This document shows positions 30,181 through 39,491 of a stretch of DNA of 62,350 nt, in pieces; the first letter of the stretch is position 1; each line of letters begins with the position of its first letter. This DNA comes from Chitinophagaceae bacterium (GTDB lineage: Bacteria; Bacteroidota; Bacteroidia; Chitinophagales; Chitinophagaceae). Position numbers and translations under genes: made by a program. The stretch lies in the NCBI GenBank assembly GCA_947447485.1, contig CANFJP010000002.1, forward strand, positions 1 to 62,350. Reading direction: 5' to 3'. The notes below the pieces were generated by a model. The model worked only from the letters and a program-made list of their open reading frames with translations. It was not told the origin of the DNA and made no database searches.

Positions 30181-30214
30181 TTTATAATTCATTCATGATT
30201 GTAATTAAAGTAAA

Positions 30215-30934
30215 ATGAAAGTACAATTATTTATACCTTGTTTTGTAGATCAGCTGTATCCTCAAACTGCTTTTAATATGGCAAAAGTGCTTGAGAAGGC
30301 AGGTTGCGAGGTGTTGTATAATACGAATCAGACTTGTTGCGGTCAACCCGCTTTTAATGCGGGATTCTGGGACGATGCAAGAGATGTGGCTGCTAAATTT
30401 TTAAAAGACTTTGATGGCGTTGATTATATAGTAGCTCCCAGTGCAAGTTGCGTGGGCTTTATAAGAAATTACTATCCTAAATTATTTGAAAACAGTTCTT
30501 CACACCATCAAGTTAAAAGCCTTACTAATAGAGTGTATGAGTTTACGGAGTTTCTAACGGAGGTTATTAAAATTGAAAGCTTTGGAGCTTCATTACCGGG
30601 TAAAGCCACTTATCATGATAGTTGCGCGGCTTTAAGGGAATGTAAAATAAAATCGGCTCCTAGAAAATTATTAAGTCATGTAAAAGGGTTGGAATTAGTA
30701 GAAATGATAGACACTGAAACTTGTTGTGGATTTGGTGGAACTTTTTCTGTTAAGTACGAGCCTATATCAGTGGCGATGGCTGATCAGAAAATAAAAAATG
30801 CATTGGATACCGGTGCGGAGTATATGATCTCTACAGATATAAGTTGTCTAATGCAATTACAAGGCTATATTCAACAGAAAGAATTGTCGTTAAAGACAAT
30901 GCATATCGCAGATGTGTTGGCTTCAGGTTGGTAA
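30215..30934 (+). CDS. LutA-like (Fe-S)-binding protein with two CCG domains
   Basis: 239 aa; TCCGQPAFNAGFWDDA and TCCGFGGTFSVK. Confidence 0.9.
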   Translation: MKVQLFIPCFVDQLYPQTAFNMAKVLEKAGCEVLYNTNQTCCGQPAFNAGFWDDARDVAAKFLKDFDGVDYIVAPSASCVGFIRNYYPKLFENSSSHHQVKSLTNRVYEFTEFLTEVIKIESFGASLPGKATYHDSCAALRECKIKSAPRKLLSHVKGLELVEMIDTETCCGFGGTFSVKYEPISVAMADQKIKNALDTGAEYMISTDISCLMQLQGYIQQKELSLKTMHIADVLASGW

Positions 30935-30961
30935 TAATTAATTCATTGATAAATATTTCCT

Positions 30962-31372
30962 ATGGCTTATTGGCTTGTAAAATCCGAACCATTTAAATAT
31001 AGTTGGGATCAATTTGTGAAAGACAAACAAACCTTTTGGGATGGAGTAAGAAATTATAGCGCACGCAATAATTTAAAAGCAATGCAAAAAGGAGATGAAG
31101 TATTTTTTTATCATAGCAATGAAGGGGTTGAAATTGTGGGCATTGCAAAAGTTGTAAAAGAACATTATCAAGATCCTACTACAGAAGAGGCGGCTTGGGT
31201 AGTGGTAGATTTAAAGCCAATAAAAAAGTTAAAGAAATCAGTGACACTTGCTCAAATAAAGGCAGACAAAAGATTTGCAAACATGGATTTAGTAAGATTA
31301 GGCCGACTGTCTGTTCAAACAGTTAAAGAAAAAGAATGGCAGCTAATACTTGAATTAGCTAACGAGAAATAG
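30962..31372 (+). CDS. EVE domain-containing protein
   Basis: 136 aa; MAYWLVKSEPFKYSWDQF, WDGVRNYSARNNLKAMQKGDEVFFYHSNEGVEIVGIA. Confidence 0.93.
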   Translation: MAYWLVKSEPFKYSWDQFVKDKQTFWDGVRNYSARNNLKAMQKGDEVFFYHSNEGVEIVGIAKVVKEHYQDPTTEEAAWVVVDLKPIKKLKKSVTLAQIKADKRFANMDLVRLGRLSVQTVKEKEWQLILELANEK

Positions 31373-31373
31373 G

Positions 31374-32669
31374 TTAATCTTTTTTTTCAATAAAATTAAT
31401 TCCCCATTCTTTCAATTCGTGTAACACGGGATCGTAAATTTCTTTGATTATAGGAATGTGAATACCCGTTAGATTTATTTTCCCATGTAAGATCATTTTC
31501 GCGGCAATTCCAAGGGGTAGGCCAACCGTTTTAGCCATCGCAGTATGAATGTGATCATCGCCTTTTACTACTAATGAACTGTCAATATGATGTGTAGTAT
31601 TGTTTAATACATAATCGATTTCATGTAACATTACAATCATGTCTTTATCGCCAGGCTGCAAGGCTAGTTTGTTCTCAAGTGCAAATTGCAACACATCTGC
31701 TGCACTGCACAATCCTTTATTGATAAGCGTTTTCGAATCATTAACACCTAAATAAAGCAGCTCAGCAGATAAGGGTTGATCAGCGGGTATGTTGAATTTT
31801 TTAAAGTGTTCAGCAAAAAATGCCTCAAGTGTTTTTCCATCCGTTTGATATTGATGAACTTCATTTGTCAAATGCAAATCAATGACTTGTTTCCATCCAT
31901 TCATGAATGCCGGATAACGCAATGTTGTTCTGATGAAAGTTTCAACATTTTCTAATTGATATACATCAATATAAGACAAGCTGTTTCTATTAGGGTAGAA
32001 GCTGTAAATCTCTTTGGTGGTATTTTCTACAGTAACTTTTCGGCTAGGGTCAAATAAATGCTCATATGTTTCAGTTACCACTTGTCCGTCCATTTTATAG
32101 ACAGCGCCTGATTTTCCTGCAAGGACTACATTTCTTGGGTTCCAGCTTATTTTATAATGCCAAGGATTGTTATCACTTTCTGGTGCAACCAATCCACCGC
32201 AATGGCTTTTAAAAGAGATCACAGTTCCGCCATTCGCTTTAATTTGATCCAGAATTTGCATGGCACTCATATGGTCGATTCCTGGATCTAGTCCCATTTC
32301 ACATAAAAAAAGAATCCCTTTCTCCTTTACAGCTGATTCTAATGACTTGATCGATTCATCGGCATAAGATGCCGTAAGTAGATTTTTACTGAATTGTATA
32401 CAGTCTTTTGCAATTAAGATATGCAGGGCAGGGGGCATCATTGAAATAACAATATCGGCCAACTCAATGAGTGGCTGACGTTTGTTGGAATCGTTGATAT
32501 CAAGTGCTATACTTCGCGCATTTTTATGAAGCTTGGTTTTTGCATCAATGACATCTTTATTTACATCGGCAATTGTCACCAACCAATGATTAGTGGAGGA
32601 CTCTTTTAAGAGATAATCTATCAAAGAAGAGGCAGATTTTCCGGCACCAAAAAGCAGTATATTTTTCAA
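31374..32669 (-). CDS. Saccharopine dehydrogenase (Lys9-like C-terminal domain)
   Basis: 431 aa; MKNILLFGAGKSASSLIDYLL, LCEMGLDPGIDHMSAMQILD, FKSHCGGLVAPESDNNPWHYKISWNPRNVVLAG. Confidence 0.93.
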   Translation of the reverse strand: MKNILLFGAGKSASSLIDYLLKESSTNHWLVTIADVNKDVIDAKTKLHKNARSIALDINDSNKRQPLIELADIVISMMPPALHILIAKDCIQFSKNLLTASYADESIKSLESAVKEKGILFLCEMGLDPGIDHMSAMQILDQIKANGGTVISFKSHCGGLVAPESDNNPWHYKISWNPRNVVLAGKSGAVYKMDGQVVTETYEHLFDPSRKVTVENTTKEIYSFYPNRNSLSYIDVYQLENVETFIRTTLRYPAFMNGWKQVIDLHLTNEVHQYQTDGKTLEAFFAEHFKKFNIPADQPLSAELLYLGVNDSKTLINKGLCSAADVLQFALENKLALQPGDKDMIVMLHEIDYVLNNTTHHIDSSLVVKGDDHIHTAMAKTVGLPLGIAAKMILHGKINLTGIHIPIIKEIYDPVLHELKEWGINFIEKKD

Positions 32670-32860
32670 AAAGTATATTTTTAGGCAAGTTAATTTTTTG
32701 CGGCTACTTTACCAAAGAACAAGCTGAATAAACCTCGATTTTTACATAGAAAAAACTTGTCCACAAATCTCAAAATTTGTGCAAAAACTTAGTCTAAAAA
32801 GGACTCATTTTTAATAAAAAAACACCTTTAAATAACTACCTTTGTAGCCTATTAATTTAT

Positions 32861-35485
32861 ATGGAAAATCAAGGACAATTTGAGGGATCAAATCCCAACA
32901 ACAGAGGCAAAATAATACCTGTTAACATTGAGGAACAAATGAAGACATCCTACATCGATTATTCGATGAGTGTGATTGTTGGAAGAGCACTTCCTGATGT
33001 TCGCGATGGGTTAAAACCAGTTCATCGTCGTGTTTTATTTGGGATGAATGAATTGGGGAATGCCAGTAACAAAGCCTATAAAAAATCTGCCCGTATTGTA
33101 GGAGAGGTGATGGGTAAATATCATCCACATGGCGATGCGTCTATTTACGATACAATGGTAAGGATGGCCCAAGATTGGTCAATGCGTTATAAAATGATTG
33201 ATGGTCAAGGTAATTTTGGTAGTCAGGATGGAGATCCTCCAGCAGCTATGCGTTATACTGAAGTAAGAATGGAGCGATTCGCAGAAGCGATGATGGAAGA
33301 TATCGACAAGGATACAGTGGATTATCAATTGAATTTTGATGACTCTTTAAAAGAGCCAACGGTATTGCCTACTCGAATTCCTCAATTGCTTTTAAATGGG
33401 AGTAGTGGTATTGCGGTAGGGATGGCTACCAATATGATGCCTCATAACTTGAATGAGGTGATTGATGGCTGTATTGCATATATCGAGAACAATGATATAA
33501 CACTTGATGAACTGATAAAGCATGTAAAAGCACCCGATTTTCCAACAGGCGGAATTATTTATGGATATGAGGGGGTTAAAGCTGCCTTATTTACTGGAAG
33601 AGGCAGGTTGGTTTTAAGAGGTAAAACAACTGTTGAATCGGATGCACGTGGAAGAGAAAAAATAATCATTACCGAAATTCCTTATCAAGTTAATAGAGAT
33701 ACACTTACTCAAAAAATTGGTGAATTAATCAATGATAAAGTAATCGAAGGTATCAGCGATGTTAACAATGAAAGTAACAACAAAGAAGGAACTCGTATCG
33801 TTGTTGAACTTAAAAAAGATGTAGTAGCGCAAGTAATCATTAATCAATTATATAAGTATTCTGAATTACAAACTTCTTATGGTATCAATAATGTGGCGCT
33901 GGTAAAAGGCAGACCAAGGATATTGAATATCAAACAGCTTATTTCTGAGTTTATAGAATTCAGACATGAAGTAGTAGTAAGGCGTACAAAATATGAATTA
34001 CGCAAAGCTGAAGAAAGAGCTCATATATTAGAAGGATACATTATTGCACTAGATAATCTTGATGCAGTAATAAAATTAATTAGAGAGAGCGCTACTCCGG
34101 TTATTGCTCAAAATGGGTTAATGACTTCATTTGGTATGTCTGAACTTCAATCGAAAGCAGTTCTTGAGCTTCGTTTGCAACGTTTGACTGGAATGGAGAT
34201 AGACAAAATTAGAGAAGAGCATGCTGAAATTATGCGCTTGATTCAAAAACTTAAAAATATTCTTGAAAACGAAGGACTTCGTTTTGAAATCATCAAAACG
34301 GAATTGAATGAAGTGAAAGCAAAGTTTGGTGATGTGCGTAAATCAGAAATTGTTTATGCGGATGATGAAATCAATATGCTTGATCTAATTGAAGATGAAG
34401 ATGTGGTAGTTACTATCTCTCATCTGGGTTATATCAAACGTACTTCTGCTTCAGAATATCGTCAACAAAGGAGAGGTGGAAGAGGCGCAAAAGGAAGTAG
34501 CACTCGTCAAGAAGATTATATTGAACACCTGTTCGTTGCATCTACACATCATACGTTATTGTTCTTTACTGAAAAAGGCCGTTGCTTCTGGCTTAAAGTA
34601 TATCAAATTCCGGAAGGGGATAAAACAAGTAAAGGGCGTGCGTTGCAAAACATGATACAAATTCCACCAGATGATAAAGTAAGAGCTATCATTGATATCA
34701 AGAATCTAGAAGATGAAGAAGCTGTTAAAGGAAATTACATCGTGTTGTGTACTAAGAAAGGGATTATAAAGAAAACTGATTTAAAAGATTTCAGCAGACC
34801 AAGACAAAATGGTATCAATGCAATTAATATTCTAGAAGGAGATCAGTTGCTAGCAGCATCATTAACAGATGGCAATTGCGAAATCATGATGGCTGTAAAA
34901 AGTGGTAGGGCCATTCGATTCCATGAAACAACTGTTCGTAGTACCGGACGTGGAGGGATAGGTGTTTATGGCATTGAAGTGGATGAAAGTAAAGACGAAG
35001 TAGTAGGAATGATTTGCATCAACAAAGAAGATAAAACAAAAACCATTCTGGTAGTTAGTGAAAAGGGATATGGAAAACGTACATTCTTAGATGACCCAGA
35101 AACAGGAGAAGCAAACTATAGAGTGACCAATCGCGGAGGAAAAGGTGTAAAAACCATTAATGTAACCGATAAAACGGGCAGATTGGTTGGATTGCTTGAT
35201 GTAAAAGAAAATGAAGATCTGATGATTACCTGTGTGAGCGGTGTAACCATTCGGATGGCTGTGAAAGACATTAGCGAACAAGGAAGAGCTACACAAGGGG
35301 TAAAATTGATAAAAGTGGATGATGGAGATGAAATTGCAGCCATCACACAATTAGACGAAATGGAGGAAGAAGAACTAGTTGGACCAACTCTTGAAGATGT
35401 CGATTCTAGTGATAGTGAATCTAATCCTGATATTTCTGATTCGTCAGCAACTACAGAAGGATCAGATCCAGTTGCTGAAGTATAA
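32861..35485 (+). CDS. gyrA: DNA gyrase subunit A
   Basis: 874 aa; DYSMSVIVGRALPDVRDGLKPVHRRVLF, PHGDASIYDTMVRMAQDWSMRY, QRRGGRGAKG box, acidic C-terminal tail. Confidence 0.97.
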   Translation: MENQGQFEGSNPNNRGKIIPVNIEEQMKTSYIDYSMSVIVGRALPDVRDGLKPVHRRVLFGMNELGNASNKAYKKSARIVGEVMGKYHPHGDASIYDTMVRMAQDWSMRYKMIDGQGNFGSQDGDPPAAMRYTEVRMERFAEAMMEDIDKDTVDYQLNFDDSLKEPTVLPTRIPQLLLNGSSGIAVGMATNMMPHNLNEVIDGCIAYIENNDITLDELIKHVKAPDFPTGGIIYGYEGVKAALFTGRGRLVLRGKTTVESDARGREKIIITEIPYQVNRDTLTQKIGELINDKVIEGISDVNNESNNKEGTRIVVELKKDVVAQVIINQLYKYSELQTSYGINNVALVKGRPRILNIKQLISEFIEFRHEVVVRRTKYELRKAEERAHILEGYIIALDNLDAVIKLIRESATPVIAQNGLMTSFGMSELQSKAVLELRLQRLTGMEIDKIREEHAEIMRLIQKLKNILENEGLRFEIIKTELNEVKAKFGDVRKSEIVYADDEINMLDLIEDEDVVVTISHLGYIKRTSASEYRQQRRGGRGAKGSSTRQEDYIEHLFVASTHHTLLFFTEKGRCFWLKVYQIPEGDKTSKGRALQNMIQIPPDDKVRAIIDIKNLEDEEAVKGNYIVLCTKKGIIKKTDLKDFSRPRQNGINAINILEGDQLLAASLTDGNCEIMMAVKSGRAIRFHETTVRSTGRGGIGVYGIEVDESKDEVVGMICINKEDKTKTILVVSEKGYGKRTFLDDPETGEANYRVTNRGGKGVKTINVTDKTGRLVGLLDVKENEDLMITCVSGVTIRMAVKDISEQGRATQGVKLIKVDDGDEIAAITQLDEMEEEELVGPTLEDVDSSDSESNPDISDSSATTEGSDPVAEV

Positions 35486-35508
35486 GCGCAATATTTTTTT
35501 TCTTATTG

Positions 35509-35545
35509 ATATGGCTATTCGAAAGGGTAGCCATATTTCGTTTTA
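35509..35545 (+). terminator. Rho-independent terminator downstream of gyrA
   Basis: ATATGGCTA ... TAGCCATAT perfect 9-bp stem followed by TTCGTTTTATT. Confidence 0.65.
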
Positions 35546-35733
35546 TTATACTGTTGGTATTTCAATTGAACAATCCATCATTTCAAAGGAGCCTAGTAAA
35601 GACTGTCTTTATTTCTATTATATCTATTTAACATAATATTAATTATAGGAAAGAAAAGTATTTAATTAAAACGATATCAGTGAGTTAGGCTACATCTAAT
35701 CTAAGTTGCATTTAAATAAGGTAGCTTTGCAAT

Positions 35734-37062
35734 ATGTCTAGTAAAATGGTTTCTATAGAAGGGATTTTAAGTAATCTTAAGATTAAAGAGTTAAACGCAA
35801 TGCAGCATGCTGCAATAAATGCGTTAGAGGAATTCGATAAAGTAAAATTATTGTCAGATACTGGCTCTGGTAAAACCCTGGCCTTTTTGATTCCTTTATT
35901 GAAATCATTGCAACCCGATCAGAAAACCACTCAAGCCCTGATAATGGTTCCTTCTCGCGAACTAGCCTTGCAAATCGATTCGGTACTAAAACAAATTCAA
36001 TCTGGTTATAAAATCACCTGTTGCTATGGCGGTCACAAGCGCGAAATAGAAGAAAATAATCTTGTACAGCCACCAGCTATCATTATCGCAACCGCCGGGC
36101 GTATGGCTGACCATATTCGAAGGAATAATGTAGACACCAATCAAATTAGATTCTTAGTGTTAGATGAGTTTGATAAAATGTTAGAACTTGGATTTTTGGA
36201 AGAAATGGAATACATTTTACAATCTTTACCTGCAATTAATAAGCGTATCTTAACCTCTGCAACCGAAGCTACGCCTATACCTCCGTTTACTCAGATGTAC
36301 GATGCTCAAACTATTAATTTTCTGAGTGGTGAAACAAAAGATTCAAATACTTTGAGTATTAAAACAATATTATCAACTGATAAGGATAAATTAAATACAC
36401 TATTACAGCTTATTTGTTATTTGAATGATACGTCTACTATAGTTTTTTGTAATCACAGAGAATCGGTAGAAAGAACTAGTCAGTTTTTATCTGAACAAGG
36501 CATTGTAAATGTATTTTATCATGGTGGCATGGAACAGCACGATCGTGAAGTTGCACTTTGTAAGTTTCGCAATGCAAGCTCAAACATTCTCGTAACAACC
36601 GATTTGGCTAGCCGTGGCCTTGATATTGCAAATATTAGAAGCGTGGTTCATTATCATCTTCCTTCTACAGAAGATGCCTTTCTTCATCGCAATGGCCGAA
36701 CTGCTCGTATGGATGCCACTGGCAGTGTCTTTTTAATTATTGGGCCCGAAGAAGAAACGCCTACCTATATTACCAATGCAGCTCAATCATTTGAATTGCC
36801 TGAAAAGTATAGTATCCCTGAAAAGCCCAAATGGAGCACATTGTTTATTGCAGCTGGCAAAAAGGATAAAATTAATAAGATTGATGTGGTTGGGTTCTTA
36901 ACCAATAAGGCAAATCTTAAAAAAGACGAAATTGGCCTAATTGAGGTAAAAGACTTCGCATCTTTTGTAGCAGTACGAAAATCTAAAATTGGACATGTAA
37001 TTGAGGATGTAAAGAATGAGAAAATAAAGAACAAGAAGGTAAAAATAGCCATTGCTCGTTAA
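35734..37062 (+). CDS. DEAD/DEAH-box RNA helicase
   Basis: 442 aa; DTGSGKTLAFLIPLL, VPSRELALQ, TAGRMADHI, LDEFDKM, TSATE, TDLASRGLDIANI, HRNGRTAR. Confidence 0.95.
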   Translation: MSSKMVSIEGILSNLKIKELNAMQHAAINALEEFDKVKLLSDTGSGKTLAFLIPLLKSLQPDQKTTQALIMVPSRELALQIDSVLKQIQSGYKITCCYGGHKREIEENNLVQPPAIIIATAGRMADHIRRNNVDTNQIRFLVLDEFDKMLELGFLEEMEYILQSLPAINKRILTSATEATPIPPFTQMYDAQTINFLSGETKDSNTLSIKTILSTDKDKLNTLLQLICYLNDTSTIVFCNHRESVERTSQFLSEQGIVNVFYHGGMEQHDREVALCKFRNASSNILVTTDLASRGLDIANIRSVVHYHLPSTEDAFLHRNGRTARMDATGSVFLIIGPEEETPTYITNAAQSFELPEKYSIPEKPKWSTLFIAAGKKDKINKIDVVGFLTNKANLKKDEIGLIEVKDFASFVAVRKSKIGHVIEDVKNEKIKNKKVKIAIAR

Positions 37063-37069
37063 GAAACCA

Positions 37070-37726
37070 TCACAACTTATCTTCTTTAATTAAAGTTTCA
37101 ATATCATCTATAAGTCTTTCTATTTCAATTTGTAATGTTCCGTTATATACTCCTCTGATTCTTCTTTTTTTATCTATTAATATGACATTTTCGGTATGCA
37201 GGAACTCATTGCCTGTTTGATAATACCCTATCGTATCCCCTGCATAGTATTCCTTCTTTGCCAATCTGTAAATATCATCTTGTTTTCCTGTTAGCAATCT
37301 CCATTTTCCATCATCATTCACTCCCCTAGCATTTGCGTATTTCTTCAATACGGACACACTATCCAAATCTGGGGTTACAGAATGCGATAAGATCATAACG
37401 TTCTTATCGTTTTTGAAATGAGCCTGAACCAATAGCAGGTTTGCTGTCATTTTTGGACAAATACTGGCGCATCTGGTAAAAAAGAAGTCTGCCACATAAA
37501 TTTTCCCATCTACTGTTTTCTCTGTTACAGACTGGCCATTTTGATCAATAAATGAAAAGGCAGGAATATGATGAATGCTATCATATTTTTTATCATCTGT
37601 CGCAATCCATTCCGGCGTAAAGTCGGGCTTATTAATAAAAGGCATGGAAGATATGCTTGGTTGCTGTTTGCACCCTAGAAGCATACACAATACAATGAGA
37701 AGTTTATTTTGTTTTAATTGAATCAT
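37070..37726 (-). CDS. SCO family (Sco1/SenC/PrrC-like) protein
   Basis: 218 aa; lipoprotein-like N-terminus, FFFTRCASICPKMTANLL CxxxC motif, FLHTENVILIDKKRRIRGVYNGT. Confidence 0.9.
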   Translation of the reverse strand: MIQLKQNKLLIVLCMLLGCKQQPSISSMPFINKPDFTPEWIATDDKKYDSIHHIPAFSFIDQNGQSVTEKTVDGKIYVADFFFTRCASICPKMTANLLLVQAHFKNDKNVMILSHSVTPDLDSVSVLKKYANARGVNDDGKWRLLTGKQDDIYRLAKKEYYAGDTIGYYQTGNEFLHTENVILIDKKRRIRGVYNGTLQIEIERLIDDIETLIKEDKL

Positions 37727-38312
37727 AAGGGTTAGTGCAAATTTTTAAACCAAGCAATCCGTATTTTTTACCATCTTTAATTACATAATTCGCTCTAACA
37801 GTTCCATCAGCCCACCACAAGCGTTGGCTTCCATTTTCGTGTCCTTTTGTATAATGAAATTGTTTGATTAATAATCCACTGGATATCCATTCTCTGAAAG
37901 CTCCATCGTATTCGTCGTTGTATGCAGTAAAATAATATTTCTGTTGTCCATTTGGCCACCAGCCTTGATGAACGCCTTCTTTTTTTCCGTTAATGTAAAA
38001 TCGTATTTCTTGCAATTGCTTTTTGGAAAACCATTTCTTTTGAAACCCTTCTTCTACTCCATTAAAATAAGAATCAAGACTAACAGTATCTCCCGCATCG
38101 TTTATACTATATCTGTAGCCTGTATATAAAATATTTTTGAAGAAGAGGGTATCCTGGTGTATTCGAAAATTAGAATCGATGGAATTAATAAAAATCGATG
38201 GAACAGCTTTGGCTATTTTAGGTTCAATTAAAAAATCATTCTTCTTAGTATTGCAAAATTGAAAGCAGCTACTAAAAAGAATGACTATTAAATAAGTTCT
38301 TATTTGATTCAT
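37704..38312 (-). CDS. YwqK-like MORN-type repeat protein
   Basis: 202 aa; repeats such as GKKEGVHQGWWPNGQQKYYFTAYNDEYDGAFREWISSGLLIKQFHYTKGHENGSQRLWWADGTVRANY. Confidence 0.85.
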   Translation of the reverse strand: MNQIRTYLIVILFSSCFQFCNTKKNDFLIEPKIAKAVPSIFINSIDSNFRIHQDTLFFKNILYTGYRYSINDAGDTVSLDSYFNGVEEGFQKKWFSKKQLQEIRFYINGKKEGVHQGWWPNGQQKYYFTAYNDEYDGAFREWISSGLLIKQFHYTKGHENGSQRLWWADGTVRANYVIKDGKKYGLLGLKICTNPYDSIKTK

Positions 38313-38351
38313 TAAATCAATTTTACATTAAAATTGACAAAAGTTTTTTTA

Positions 38352-39410
38352 TTACTGCGTTACTGTGCCTGCTGTTCCATAGAAACCATTCCCATTTAAG
38401 TAAGGCGCATCGGCTGTAAAATGATAATGATAGATTCCATTAGGATATTCATTGGTTGCATGAGTATGACCATGATATTGATCTAGTCCGGTTGGAGTAG
38501 CGCCGCCTATTTCTTGTGGGCCATAAACAGGAAATCCATCTAATAAAAAACCCATTAAAGCAGATTTATTTGCATAAACTGTTGTTAGATACAATGGCTC
38601 TACATGATGATGATACATACCCGACATTTGAGGATGACCCCACCATTGATCAAATCCATGAATTTCTCCACCAATGGCAACACCTCCGGCAGCATATTGA
38701 TTGAAAAATGGTACGCCATCTAATCCAATTCCAATTACTCCCATGGGAGTAGTAGCATGAGTTGAAGCCATGCTAGGATTTATAGGAATTTTTAAAGTAA
38801 TATTTTGAGTGGTGATACTATTGGGAGCTTTAATAAACGTGCTATCATGAAATGTTGGGCCAAAGAAATTTTCATACAACGCGTTTGATGTAGGCCAATA
38901 AACACTTTTATAATTTGGCTGATCGTATGACTTAATTGTTACATAAGTCCCGTCTGAAGTAATGCTATATGCACCATAAATAGAATCGTAAACGGTTCTC
39001 GTAGTACCCCCTCCTCCACCAGAATTTACTGTTAAAGTGATGCTACATGATTGGCCTCCGAAACTAATAGGGAAACTAGCAACTCCAGATGTTGAAGGTG
39101 TTCCAGCTATCGTATAGGATAGGTTTCCTGTACTACTCGTTAATGTGCCTGCTTGCAAACTAGCAGTAAGGCCGGTAACACCTGTTGAATTGATAGAGCT
39201 CCCCGCTAAATAAACCACTCCATTACCACCGGCATAGGGAACAGTAGCAGTAGCAGAATAGGCAACATTAGCCGTTGCAGAAGCGGAAAAGGATCCACTG
39301 TTACAAGCCAATGAAGTAATGCTTGCAGCAGTACCATTGGTAACATTGTTTTTCTTACAAGAGATTGCTATCAATGACAAGCATGTAAAAAGGATAATGG
39401 GTAATTTCAT
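38352..39410 (-). CDS. YHYH domain lipoprotein
   Basis: 352 aa; lipobox ISCKK; C-terminal GMYHHHVEPLYL...QYHGHTHATNEYPNGIYHYHFTADAPYLNGNGFYG. Confidence 0.9.
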   Translation of the reverse strand: MKLPIILFTCLSLIAISCKKNNVTNGTAASITSLACNSGSFSASATANVAYSATATVPYAGGNGVVYLAGSSINSTGVTGLTASLQAGTLTSSTGNLSYTIAGTPSTSGVASFPISFGGQSCSITLTVNSGGGGGTTRTVYDSIYGAYSITSDGTYVTIKSYDQPNYKSVYWPTSNALYENFFGPTFHDSTFIKAPNSITTQNITLKIPINPSMASTHATTPMGVIGIGLDGVPFFNQYAAGGVAIGGEIHGFDQWWGHPQMSGMYHHHVEPLYLTTVYANKSALMGFLLDGFPVYGPQEIGGATPTGLDQYHGHTHATNEYPNGIYHYHFTADAPYLNGNGFYGTAGTVTQ

Positions 39411-39491
39411 ATAGAAAATGTTTTTTTATTAGATGTTGCTTTATGTGAAATCCTTCGCAATTAAGTATAAAATTATCAATTTTATTTATAA

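Noticed and set aside
35379-35636. 85-aa ORF overlapping the gyrA 3' end
   Set aside because: Out-of-frame with gyrA and runs across the terminator hairpin; no motif.
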